Shown: piece after piece, positions 36,972-44,719 of the stretch
Position numbering within the stretch: position 1 is the stretch's first letter
Layout: each line of letters starts with the position of its first letter
Source of the DNA: an uncultured Clostridia bacterium
Lineage (GTDB): Bacteria > Bacillota > Clostridia > Oscillospirales > Ruminococcaceae
Direction: 5' to 3'
DNA: 64,000 nucleotides
Assembly (NCBI GenBank): GCA_947627045.1
Contig: CANQUM010000006.1
Span: forward strand, 1 to 64,000
The notes under the pieces: generated by a model
Seen by the model: the letters and a program-made list of their open reading frames with translations, nothing else
Told to the model about the DNA's origin: nothing
The model's database searches: none
Made by a program: the position numbers and the translations under genes

Positions 36972-37065
36972 ACTTACCACTCCGATTTGAAAAACTGATT
37001 ATTAAAAAAGTGTTGCCCCATATTACTTATACACCGTTTGAGCGAATATGCTCAAAATTTCTATT

Positions 37066-37102
37066 AGGAGGAATGCTCTTTTAAGAGCACAGTTTTATTA
37101 TG
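37066..37102 (+). promoter_or_regulatory. Ribosome site, hairpin, start codon arrangement (PH-domain gene)
   Basis: AGGAGG (37066-37071) is 28 nt before the ATG at 37100. The gap contains TGCTCT (37074-37079), loop TTTA, AGAGCA (37084-37089). Effective spacing is 12 nt. The sequence after the hairpin (CAGTTTTATT) closely resembles that at 48399. Confidence 0.7.
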
Positions 37103-37546
37103 AAAAGATATGCTCCCAATAAAAACGCTTTAATCTCAATAAGAATTATTATTCTGATTTTAGCCGCAGCAGTTACTGCATTAAGCTACGTGTTTTTTAA
37201 TAACCATAATATTATTATGTGGATCATAATCTCTGTATGCTGGGCAACAGCTATTTTGTACGGAGTTTTTTTCCTGCCGATATATTTTAAGCATACCGTA
37301 TACAACATCTACGAAAATGACATTAGAAAAAAAACGGGTATGATATTTTTTTCAAAGCAATATATGAAGATACGCTCCATACAATACATTTCTACTATAA
37401 TTACACCGTTTTCAAAACTGACCGCACTGAACTTTATTATTGTAAACGCATGGGGAGGAAGAATGATATTTTGCTTTCTGACCCGTGATGAAGCAATGGA
37501 GCTTTCATCTTATCTTGATGAAATTGCAAAGAACAATAATAATTAA
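37100..37546 (+). CDS. Bacterial PH-domain membrane protein (YdbS-like)
   Basis: 148 residues. Two membrane helices (about 14-32 and 37-58) are followed by a bacterial pleckstrin-homology (bPH2) domain (FKHTVYNIYENDIRKKTGMIFFSKQYMKIRSIQYIS). It is the first of a pair with the larger PH protein 38 bp downstream, the arrangement of ydbS-ydbT in Bacillus, where these genes affect resistance to bacteriocin-like toxins and envelope stress. Its start uses the hairpin-bridged ribosome site. Confidence 0.8.
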   Translation: MKRYAPNKNALISIRIIILILAAAVTALSYVFFNNHNIIMWIIISVCWATAILYGVFFLPIYFKHTVYNIYENDIRKKTGMIFFSKQYMKIRSIQYISTIITPFSKLTALNFIIVNAWGGRMIFCFLTRDEAMELSSYLDEIAKNNNN

Positions 37547-37584
37547 GCACTCAGTTAAAATTCAAAGGAAAGGCGGGCGGACAA

Positions 37585-39057
37585 ATGCTTGAGAAACATC
37601 TTTTTTCATACTTATTCAAATCAAGACAGCATCCAATAAAGATATTCACATATACAACAAGCGGTTTCTGGCTTTTGCTTATCCCGCTGGCACGAAAGCT
37701 ATACAGGTTAAGTTTTGACGTTGCTGAATGGTTCAGAGGCGACTGGCTTGACATTATTATAATATCGCTTATTTTTAGTTTTGCGTTTTTGAGATGGTTC
37801 TTTATAACCTTTTCAATTGATGAAGATACTATAAAAACTGGTACGGGATATTTCGGTCTTATAAAATCAAAATTTAATTATAATGCCATCTGCTCCGTAA
37901 CTTGCAGTCAAGGTCCTTTTTACCGTTTTTTCGGCTGCTATAAGGTTTGTATTGACACAAATTCTAATTCAATGAGGGGACACGATGTTACACTTACCTT
38001 AAAAAAATCTGATTTTAAACATCTTACTAATATTCTAAAAGAAAAAAATATAGGCAAAGTCAAATACAGCTATACACCGAAAAAGATCCATTTAATTACC
38101 TTTTCATTTCTGTTTTCATCAACTCTTTCGGGAGTTATTCTTCTTGCTACCTTAATGATTCAGGTAAGCCGTATCATCGGCAGACAGCTTGAACAAAAAT
38201 ATCTTACGATCGTAAACGACAGAATTCAAAACTTTCTTACTATAAATCTTCCGCCTATTGCGGTTGCGGTCGCGTCGATCATCGTCATAGGCTGGCTTTA
38301 TTCATTTGCCGTCAACCTTCTGAGACACTGGAACTTTACAACAGTAAGACAAGGCGACAGTATTATCATAAAATCAGGATTTATCACTAACAGAGAAAAT
38401 GTTATAATGCGAAATAAAATTTATTCTGTTGACTTGCGTCAGAACTTTTTTATGAGAATGTTCCAGATATGCTCTGTCAATATAGACTGTGCAGGATACG
38501 GAAAAGGAAAGCGTCAGATTGCGGTTCTGCTGCCTGTTACAACTAACAAAGAAGTCCACAACTCACTAAAAATTCTTTTGCCCGATCGTATAAACCCTCA
38601 CAACAAGCTGAAAAGCAGATTCAGAGACTTCATAGGATTTACTACCCCTCCGTTCCTGCTGGGAATATGTATTCCTATTTTAGCTTATACTATGTGGCGG
38701 ATATTTCCTGAATGGCTGGTTATTATAAGATTTGTCGCTTTTATAGCTGAAATACCTGTGTTTTGGCTGTTTGTTGTTAAATTTGCGTCTATCTTCACAA
38801 CGGGAGTAGGTTTTGACGACGGCTACGCTGTCCTAAATTACTGCAGACTGTATCAATTCCACAGAGTTACAATACCTGCTCATCAAATTACCAGAATTGA
38901 CTACTATCAGACAATAATTCAAAAATGGAGCAATAATTGCAGTCTTAGAATTTACACTTGCTCAGAAAAAGTCAAATGCCACAAGGTTAAAAATTTTCCT
39001 TTAAAGCAAGCTTTAACTCTTCTCGAAAGTCAAGGTTATCATATGGACGTTAAATAG
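37585..39057 (+). CDS. Large bacterial PH-domain membrane protein (YdbT-like)
   Basis: 490 residues. There are paired membrane helices near 28-46/56-75, 172-195/218-240 and about 355-400, each followed by a bPH2 domain (SIDEDTIKTGTGYFGLIKSKFNYN; VRQGDSIIIKSGFITNRENVIMRNKIYSVDLRQNFFMRMF; VGFDDGYAVLNYCRLYQFHRVTIPAHQITRIDYYQ). This three-repeat architecture matches YdbT. It probably forms a complex with the upstream protein at the membrane. The function in this organism is unknown. It ends 38 bp before the tRNA promoter. Confidence 0.82.
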   Translation: MLEKHLFSYLFKSRQHPIKIFTYTTSGFWLLLIPLARKLYRLSFDVAEWFRGDWLDIIIISLIFSFAFLRWFFITFSIDEDTIKTGTGYFGLIKSKFNYNAICSVTCSQGPFYRFFGCYKVCIDTNSNSMRGHDVTLTLKKSDFKHLTNILKEKNIGKVKYSYTPKKIHLITFSFLFSSTLSGVILLATLMIQVSRIIGRQLEQKYLTIVNDRIQNFLTINLPPIAVAVASIIVIGWLYSFAVNLLRHWNFTTVRQGDSIIIKSGFITNRENVIMRNKIYSVDLRQNFFMRMFQICSVNIDCAGYGKGKRQIAVLLPVTTNKEVHNSLKILLPDRINPHNKLKSRFRDFIGFTTPPFLLGICIPILAYTMWRIFPEWLVIIRFVAFIAEIPVFWLFVVKFASIFTTGVGFDDGYAVLNYCRLYQFHRVTIPAHQITRIDYYQTIIQKWSNNCSLRIYTCSEKVKCHKVKNFPLKQALTLLESQGYHMDVK

Positions 39058-39095
39058 CAATTTTTTAATTTTTTAGAAAAATTCAAATAAAAGCC

Positions 39096-39124
39096 TTGAC
39101 AAGCACTTTTTCTTACTGTATAAT
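39096..39124 (+). promoter_or_regulatory. tRNA operon promoter
   Basis: Perfect TTGACA (39096-39101) and TATAAT (39119-39124) with 17 bp between, 23 bp before tRNA-Met, as expected for a strong stable-RNA promoter. Confidence 0.92.
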
Positions 39125-39147
39125 AAGCTAGTCGCTATTTAGCAGTA

Positions 39148-39224
39148 GGCTGTATAGCTCAGTTGGCTAGAGCATTCGGTTCATACCCGGAGTGTCACTG
39201 GTTCAAATCCAGTTACAGCCACCA
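39148..39224 (+). tRNA. tRNA-Met (anticodon CAT), elongator type
   Basis: A full cloverleaf of 77 nt with encoded CCA: acceptor GGCTGTA/TACAGCC, D arm GCTC...GAGC, anticodon stem TTCGG/CCGGA with loop TTCATAC, T arm ACTGG/CCAGT with TTCAAAT. G1-C72 pairs and lack of GGG/CCC in the anticodon stem argue against the initiator. A CAT anticodon can also be tRNA-Ile after lysidine modification, but resemblance to the Bacillus elongator Met is close. Confidence 0.93.
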
Positions 39225-39227
39225 TAC

Positions 39228-39302
39228 GGCCCGTTGGTCAAGAGGTTAAGACGCCGCCCTTTCACGGCGGAATCATGGGTTCAATTCCCGTACGGGTCAC
39301 CA
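39228..39302 (+). tRNA. tRNA-Glu (anticodon TTC)
   Basis: 75 nt with encoded CCA, 3 nt after tRNA-Met. Acceptor GGCCCGT/ACGGGTC (one G-U), anticodon stem CCGCC/GGCGG, loop CTTTCAC, T arm with TTCAATT. Its 3' side is the left edge of the accessory region. Confidence 0.95.
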
Positions 39303-39310
39303 AGCAACGT

Positions 39311-39430
39311 GACGTTGCATCCGGTTCGCGTTTCACATTTGTGGAACGTGATTTTTTGTCTCTCGCGTTTTTAATTTTCATAATATTATTATTGAGCAGT
39401 TCGGACATTTATGTTCGGACTGCTTTTTTA
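39311..39430 (+). repeat. Direct repeat copy A, including the tRNA operon terminator
   Basis: About 120 bp nearly identical to copy B at 39663-39781. Both contain GACGTTGCATCCGGTTCGCG (one change in B) and end in a terminator. In copy A the stem GCAGTTCGGACA (39396-39407) / TGTTCGGACTGC (39412-39423) with T-run is a good intrinsic terminator for the tRNA pair. Confidence 0.85.
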
Positions 39431-39662
39431 GTGGCACAGGAGAAACTGAGAGAATGCTAACAAAACCTTTGCTTTATTACTCAGTATGTGCATTCTCTGA
39501 CGAAAACGAAAGCGAAGTGCGGCTTTCGTCTTTATTCAACTTACGGGGCATCAGCAACGCAACTTTACATAAATTTTAGCATTTAAAAAACGCGAGATGT
39601 ACAATACAGTTTTTCTCTTTTTACAATCGCGAATTGCGTGCAGGGTCACCCCTGCCAACAGC
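39431..39662. other. Spacer between direct repeats A and B with hairpins
   Basis: No gene. It holds AGAGAATGC (39449-39457) / GCATTCTCT (39490-39498) around a 32-nt loop, CGAAAGC (39507-39513) / GCTTTCG (39522-39528), and near its end a TGCGTGCAGGGTCACCCCTGCC hairpin segment (split stem GCAGGG/CCCTGC) like the one at 2830-2847. Confidence 0.45.
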
Positions 39663-39781
39663 GACGTTGTATCCGGTTCGCGTTTCACATTTGTGGAACG
39701 TGATTTTTTGTTTCTCGCGTTTTTAATTTTAATAATATTATATCGAGCAGTTCGTACATTTATGTTCGCACTGCTTTTTTA
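39663..39781 (+). repeat. Direct repeat copy B
   Basis: Second copy of the tRNA-downstream repeat. Its last 36 bp (39747-39782) recur at 44720-44755 with one mismatch (first 27 bases identical), so copy B and copy C bracket the four-gene module. Confidence 0.85.
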
Positions 39782-39924
39782 GCGCCGTCAAAAATCTTCT
39801 GTTTTTGGCACTTGTAATTAACTACCTCGCTCTATTTAAGGCGATGCTAGTAAACAGTAGTAATTCTGCTTGCCATAACCCTTTTATTCCTGAGTTGTAT
39901 AGATAGTTCATAATAGTACCTTTC

Positions 39925-40257
39925 TTATTCATAGTCTAAGTCGCACTCATCATCAGGCACATCATCCGATTCATCACAGATCTGCTTAATTGCTGCTTCT
40001 GAGGATTCCGACCGTTCCTTTATCACTTGCTTCTTACTCTTATGCTTTTGAATTAGGTATTTAATTCCTTTGTATGCTCCTATTGCAAAAGTAATAACTA
40101 CGGTTGCAACACCAGCGCCCTTAACCATACCATGTTCATGGCCTTCCTGATAACCTTCACTGCGAATATCATCAATGAAATTATTAACTCCACCGTGCTC
40201 GCTTGCTGTCTTTGCCAGCCAAGCATGATTACCTTTTTCGTTTGCATCCCAAGCCAT
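39925..40257 (-). CDS. Small single-pass membrane protein of the accessory module
   Basis: 110 residues. A polar N-terminus rich in His, Gly and Glu (NHAWLAKTASEHGGVNNF, GYQEGHEHGMVKGAG) leads to one membrane helix (about 47-65), a strongly basic stretch (YLIQKHKSKKQVIKERS) and a very acidic tail (CDESDDVPDDECDLDYE). The charge pattern suggests that the C-terminus is cytoplasmic. GAAAGGAGACC precedes the ATG. It is 14 bp downstream of the kinase-HAD-PRTase gene and surely co-transcribed. I do not recognise the family; it could be the membrane effector or sensor of the module. Confidence 0.65.
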   Translation of the reverse strand: MAWDANEKGNHAWLAKTASEHGGVNNFIDDIRSEGYQEGHEHGMVKGAGVATVVITFAIGAYKGIKYLIQKHKSKKQVIKERSESSEAAIKQICDESDDVPDDECDLDYE

Positions 40258-40271
40258 AGTTTGGTCTCCTT

Positions 40272-41873
40272 TCAGTCTATATAATTAAACAGTCTATCCG
40301 CTGTATCCGGTCCTTTTCCGTTCTTCTGCTCAGTCTGCCTACTGCCTACAAAGAAGTTAGCAGAAGACCTCACAGCAAATATCTTATAATCACTCAAAAG
40401 CTCCACTGCCTTTTCCTGAATGACATTAGCAGCAATGAACACTTCCATATTTGGATTAATTTGTTTCAGCTTATCTATAATGTTAAGTACAGATTTACCT
40501 GTGTTTATTACGCTGTCAACTATCACCGCAACACTATGTCTAATGTCTGGTAGACTATCTTTTTTCGGGTTGAAGCTATAGAATATTCCGCCAAAACCCG
40601 TGTAAACACCATCTCCAAAAAATCGTCCTCCGCGTTCAATCACGATAACGGCAGTATCCACATTCGGGATAAAGCTGTGCATAACTTCACCTAGCATTCT
40701 TCCAAGCCTAATATGGGCAGCAGCAAGCCGTGCTCCGTTAATGCCAGAATTTGACTTGCATATCCTTATATCTTCGTCAACATAATCATTCGTGTCAGCC
40801 AGAAAATATGGAGCCTTATTATAAAGCATTCTGATACCTGATATGTCGGCGTCTCTAAGGGAACGGTTGAGATATTTCCCGATATATAAATAGCCGAAAT
40901 TTGCCTGTTTGAGCATATAAAAATCGTTCATGCCATCACCGTAAGCTGTAATGATATAGCCTTTCTCCTGCAACAGTTTGATCACAAAAAACTTTGTATC
41001 AGCCGAGATAAGAGTATTCACAATGACATTTTCCAAACCGAAGTGTTCAGTGAGCTGTTCCCAAAGCTGTCTGATACCTGATGAAAGAATGACATAGTTT
41101 TTTTCAGCTATTCTGTTGTATACCATGTCATTGATCGTTATCGTGTGAAGCTTTTCGGTATCATATCTCAGATTTGAAATCTCCTTTTTGAACTGAAATG
41201 CTTGATACCCTGTGTAGAAGTTTCCGTCAAAAGCATGAATAACATAACCGTCTGTGCATATCCTGAATAAATCCTGTTTTACGATAGTTTTATCACCATC
41301 ACAAATATTAAGTTCGCATGGCTGCGGATATGAGTACATTATCCTTTCGACAATATCCTCAGCGAGTGTAAAAGAGCTGAAACCGTCCTCAATCTTGTCT
41401 ATAAATACCTGCAATTCCTCGACAGTAATATCTCTAACCACATAAAAGTCCTTATTACGCTTGTGGCACTCAAATCTAAGGTTTTCAAGCTCAAAGTTCT
41501 GCCATTTACGGATTTGTTCAACAGATAGCTTTTCAAATCTTTTGTTCTTAGATGAACTTTTCAAACGATCACCGATAATCTCCGGCTCACAGTATAAGTA
41601 AATGAATACATCATACAGTTCGCCGTCAGCTTCGGTAAAGACCACACCATTGGGAAAAGAATAGTGGCCGTCTGAGATAAAACTGTCATTTCTCGTTTTG
41701 AGCTTTTCAGCAAACTTTATCCGAAATTCGTATTTTTTAGTATCAGAAAGAACCGAAAAATTTCCAGACGACATTTTGTTAAGCTCTGCACTGCCATGTA
41801 TCACGGGGATAGTAAGTCCGTTAAGCAAAGTGGTCTTGCCTGCACAGGGCAGTCCATAAAGAGCATATTTCAA
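40272..41873 (-). CDS. Three-domain fusion: P-loop kinase, HAD phosphatase, phosphoribosyltransferase
   Basis: 533 residues, start TTG 41873 with GGAGGTG 7 bases upstream. Domain 1 (1-165) is a P-loop nucleoside/nucleotide-kinase-like fold with Walker A GLPCAGKTT at 7-15. Domain 2 (about 185-365) is a HAD hydrolase: motif I CDGDKT with Asp 192 and 194, motif II VILSSG (Ser 264/265), motif IV YGDGMND (312-317). Domain 3 (about 370-525) is a type I phosphoribosyltransferase with the PRPP loop VIVDSVINTGKS (450-461), resembling uracil PRTase. All three active sites look intact, so the protein may salvage or build a nucleotide-like compound. The exact substrates are unknown. Confidence 0.82.
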   Translation of the reverse strand: MKYALYGLPCAGKTTLLNGLTIPVIHGSAELNKMSSGNFSVLSDTKKYEFRIKFAEKLKTRNDSFISDGHYSFPNGVVFTEADGELYDVFIYLYCEPEIIGDRLKSSSKNKRFEKLSVEQIRKWQNFELENLRFECHKRNKDFYVVRDITVEELQVFIDKIEDGFSSFTLAEDIVERIMYSYPQPCELNICDGDKTIVKQDLFRICTDGYVIHAFDGNFYTGYQAFQFKKEISNLRYDTEKLHTITINDMVYNRIAEKNYVILSSGIRQLWEQLTEHFGLENVIVNTLISADTKFFVIKLLQEKGYIITAYGDGMNDFYMLKQANFGYLYIGKYLNRSLRDADISGIRMLYNKAPYFLADTNDYVDEDIRICKSNSGINGARLAAAHIRLGRMLGEVMHSFIPNVDTAVIVIERGGRFFGDGVYTGFGGIFYSFNPKKDSLPDIRHSVAVIVDSVINTGKSVLNIIDKLKQINPNMEVFIAANVIQEKAVELLSDYKIFAVRSSANFFVGSRQTEQKNGKGPDTADRLFNYID

Positions 41874-42330
41874 TATATATCACCTCCGAAATTTATTACT
41901 TATTGATAGCTGATATACTGAGAAAAGTACTATTGCATCATCTATCGGTCCCGAACAAAGATCAACAGGATAAATAATATAGCGCAGGATCAGTATTATA
42001 AACACATCCTTTTTACACTATTTTTATAAGTAGACTGCCTATAGCAAAAAGTGCTACATTTAAAATTGGTATACTTCGCTCATATACGCAGTCAATATGC
42101 CTTACCATATTTGTATGTAAAATTTACAGTCCCTTTAACTGTTATCTAAGATTTAATAATTTTTTTCGGGCAATAATTCGCTATTGGTATATTAAGCCTT
42201 TAATAAAGCCGTTATTCAATACAGAATCCCGTTTACTTTCTTTTAATTTTCATTAGGATTTTACAAAAGATTTCTTTTGTATATATTATAATCCATACCG
42301 GGAAACAAATATAAAATTCGATTTTATAAA
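41874..42330 (-). other. Gene-free AT-rich gap between the radical SAM gene and the fusion gene
   Basis: No gene found in 457 bases. Near the radical SAM stop is an AT-only hairpin TATAAAAT (42310-42317) / ATTTTATA (42321-42328), a weak terminator. A possible -10 TATAAT on the minus strand lies at 42000-41995 without a good -35. The downstream pair of genes may therefore have its own, regulated promoter. Confidence 0.4.
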
Positions 42331-43170
42331 TTATACCTTCCGTGTCTCCCTATAACAATCATTTCTGTCGAATAATGAGATGTGGGGAACTATGCTGTCA
42401 AGGGGGGAATCAGAGTCCGCTATAGCTGGGAGGTCAATGCAATTTCCACAAAGGTAAACCTTTCCGTTAGCATAGAAAATATTGTTAATGCCTGCACCAC
42501 ACATACCTCCGTACATCGTACAGTCATATCCTCCGGTACGAACATTCAGCTTACACATGGCTTGCTTCAGAAACGCATGAAAATCATTCATCGTGATACC
42601 ACCGTTTCCAATCATACGAGAAAATGTGATCCTGCTACCAAAAGGTCTAAAGAAAGCTATCGTATCATCAGCTCTGTCAAGCGTAGCCCTGCCGACTGTG
42701 CAATTCATTGACGGATAGCTCCCATTCATTGAACGATACATCTTGATAGCATTCATGACATCTGCATGGGTATTACACCTCAGCTTGTTGTGTATATCAG
42801 GTATTCCGTCTATTGAAAAGCCTACATTGACCTTGTGAGCTTTGAAGAATCTGAGCATTTCTGCATCTATCAGAGTTCCGTTTGTTATGGTGTAGGCAGC
42901 TATCCTGCCTTCAGCAAGATAATCGCTGATATACCAGATATAGCTTTGCAGCGCTTCATAGTCAAGCAGCGGTTCACCATTTCCCACAAAGCCGAGCTTG
43001 AACACTTGAATATCGTACTTGTCTATGTGCCGCTTTATATTGTTAAGTATCGTGTATATGTCCATTTCCGCTTCTGAAAGGTATTCTGCCTTTTCTGGTG
43101 CGTGAAAATGACAGTAGGTGCAGTTCAAATTACAGCGGTTGTTGATGCTGATACAAGCACGAGTTATCAT
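42331..43170 (-). CDS. Radical SAM protein with Cys-rich (SPASM-like) C-terminus
   Basis: 279 residues. The radical SAM cluster motif is C13-x3-C17-x2-C20 (RCNLNCTYCHF), with GNGEP at 63-67 binding SAM. The C-terminal part has GGMCGAGINNIFYANGKVYLCGNC with Cys 217, 224, 241, 244 and 272, like the SPASM/Twitch auxiliary-cluster region of anaerobic sulfatase-maturase and peptide-modifying enzymes, though short. The start overlaps the stop of the HTH-PIN-ankyrin gene (ATGA), giving tight coupling. No precursor-peptide gene is evident, so the target could be one of the neighbouring proteins, a nucleic acid or a small molecule. Confidence 0.85.
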   Translation of the reverse strand: MITRACISINNRCNLNCTYCHFHAPEKAEYLSEAEMDIYTILNNIKRHIDKYDIQVFKLGFVGNGEPLLDYEALQSYIWYISDYLAEGRIAAYTITNGTLIDAEMLRFFKAHKVNVGFSIDGIPDIHNKLRCNTHADVMNAIKMYRSMNGSYPSMNCTVGRATLDRADDTIAFFRPFGSRITFSRMIGNGGITMNDFHAFLKQAMCKLNVRTGGYDCTMYGGMCGAGINNIFYANGKVYLCGNCIDLPAIADSDSPLDSIVPHISLFDRNDCYRETRKV

Positions 43171-44417
43171 TTAGAATTCTCCTTCTCATAAACATATTCT
43201 GCGACATATTCAAAACGATCTGCGGCTGTCATATCGTCGTGATCTACGATTTTCGTGTCTGCACCTGCATCAAGAAGTATCTGACAGCATTTTTTCCAGC
43301 CTTTGATTGCCGCTTTTATCAAAGCTGTAAATCCGTTAAAATCCTGCTGGTTTATACTTGTACGAGGATCGTCGCACAAGGCTTTGACATATTTCTCTCT
43401 ACCGTGCCAGGCAGCGACCATAAGGGGCATATTACCTTCGTTTTGCTGCCTGAGAAGTTTAGAGGAATATGGATTCTTACTGCCGACATTAGTATTTGCG
43501 TGACATTCTTTCAGTAAAAAATTGAACAGTTCATAATTATTAAGTTGAATTGTATGTGTTATCGGAGGAAAGAATCTTTCACTTCGGTCACGTTTATTGA
43601 CATCGGCTCCGTTTTTAATAAGCCATTCTATTTTCTTCTTTTTTCTAGAAACCGAAACTCTATTATTACGGATCGTGGAAATAATAAGTGTATTTCCGTT
43701 AGGAAGATACTCATTTATATCTACACCTGTCGGAACAACTAGTTCACTGTAATCATCAAGATAAATGTGGTCGAGCTCGTCAAGTCCAAGCATATTAGTG
43801 ATATTATGATGTATCAGTATAAAGTCCTTGACATGGATCGCTTTGATGTCTTCTTCACCTTTAAGCAGAGCTGAATAATCGGTATCATTTGTTATAATGT
43901 CAGCCCCGCAGCCAAATTCATTGACTGCATGTCTTACGGCATCAATAATCTTGATGTCATTCTTTTCGTGGATCTCGTTATCACATCTATAGCGAACAAT
44001 ACGATTGTTCTCACTGATACTACGAAGAATCTGCCACGCCTGCCGACTTTTCTTCCCCTGTTTTTTATCTTTGATATTTTGCAGTTCTTTTATAATCACA
44101 TCAGGCACTACTACCTTATCATACTTTTCACATAGATCATCAATAAGTCTTGCGTTATCGTTATAGAGAAGTGCCGAAGTATCAGGAACAGAAATCTTCA
44201 CAGCTAGCATTATCTCGTCTGCCATCTCCTTGGGACACTTCATAGCCTGGATATACTCATCCACATAGTTTTTGATTTTCTTGCGTTTACCGCCTTCGAC
44301 TTTCGATATTACAGTAGGGTCGCAGCCGATCTTTTTCGCAAGCTCTTGCTGACTAAGTCCGTTCTTTTCCCTTAGTTCGGCTAATCTTCTTCCGATAAAT
44401 GCTAAATTATTCTCCAT
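43167..44417 (-). CDS. XRE HTH - PIN nuclease - ankyrin repeat protein
   Basis: 416 residues from ATG 44417 (AAAGGAG 9-10 bases upstream; the upstream TTG abuts the ribosome site). Residues 8-62 are a Cro/CI HTH (LREKNGLSQQELAKKIGCDPTVISKVEGG). Residues 74-200 form a PIN-domain nuclease of the PhoH-linked type with all four acidic positions: Asp 79 (VPDTSALL), Glu 111 (IIKELQNIK), Asp 159 (KIIDAVRHA) and Asp 178/180 (ITNDTDYS). Residues 260-405 hold about four ankyrin repeats (KNGADVNKRD, MPLMVAAWHGREKYVKAL, GFTALIKAAIKG, LLDAGADTKIVD). DNA binding, RNA cleavage and protein sensing are joined in one chain; I know no characterised homologue. It is first gene of the module. Confidence 0.85.
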   Translation of the reverse strand: MENNLAFIGRRLAELREKNGLSQQELAKKIGCDPTVISKVEGGKRKKIKNYVDEYIQAMKCPKEMADEIMLAVKISVPDTSALLYNDNARLIDDLCEKYDKVVVPDVIIKELQNIKDKKQGKKSRQAWQILRSISENNRIVRYRCDNEIHEKNDIKIIDAVRHAVNEFGCGADIITNDTDYSALLKGEEDIKAIHVKDFILIHHNITNMLGLDELDHIYLDDYSELVVPTGVDINEYLPNGNTLIISTIRNNRVSVSRKKKKIEWLIKNGADVNKRDRSERFFPPITHTIQLNNYELFNFLLKECHANTNVGSKNPYSSKLLRQQNEGNMPLMVAAWHGREKYVKALCDDPRTSINQQDFNGFTALIKAAIKGWKKCCQILLDAGADTKIVDHDDMTAADRFEYVAEYVYEKENSK

Positions 44418-44491
44418 GATAAGCAACTCCTTTAGACCAAAAAATTAAGCTGTTTACAATTAGCTCTAAACTATCCTTTTCCCTTAATTAT

Positions 44492-44520
44492 ATTATATTT
44501 GCGTATTGCCACTTTGTCAA
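44492..44520 (-). promoter_or_regulatory. Promoter of the HTH-PIN-ankyrin operon
   Basis: On the minus strand TTGACA (44520-44515) and TATAAT (44497-44492) are 17 bp apart, a full consensus. The spacer holds TTGCCAC (44506-44512), an inverted copy of the GGCA repeats upstream, so a regulator bound there would cover the promoter. Confidence 0.85.
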
Positions 44521-44533
44521 CATAAACAAATGA

Positions 44534-44639
44534 TTTTGGCATTTAAATGAAAAAATAGCATATATACATTAGTTTTGGCAAGTTTCTAATAAAGTGGCAT
44601 AGCGAATCAGATGCTGGCATTTTTTAGCTATTTTGGCAT
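44534..44639. repeat. Iteron-like array with TTGGCAT core, about 19.5-bp period
   Basis: The core GGCA begins at 44538, 44577, 44596, 44616 and 44635, and a degenerate AGCA fills the slot at 44557, giving spacings of 19, 20, 19, 20 and 19. Most units read TTTTGGCAT or xTGGCAT. The array lies directly upstream of the -35 box of the HTH-PIN-ankyrin gene, the likely binder. Confidence 0.75.
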
Positions 44640-44719
44640 TTTCAAAATTAACAGATTATTTAGTGAACAAAAAACAGAACTGAAAATCCTTGTTTTAAGA
44701 TAATTTTATAAAATAGCTG

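Noticed and set aside
39303-39924. Small protein genes after the tRNAs
   Set aside because: The short open frames there are parts of the direct repeats in shifted frames and have no ribosome sites.
40272-41873. A plain thymidylate/uridine kinase or uracil phosphoribosyltransferase
   Set aside because: Neither family explains the full length; three separate domains with their own motifs are visible.
42331-43170. RiPP maturase with a precursor peptide
   Set aside because: No small Cys- or repeat-rich peptide gene with a ribosome site is found within the module; the 110-residue neighbour is a membrane protein without a clear core peptide.
44534-44639. CRISPR or satellite array at the GGCA boxes
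   Set aside because: The conserved core is only 4-8 bases and the flanks vary; it fits protein-binding boxes at a promoter.
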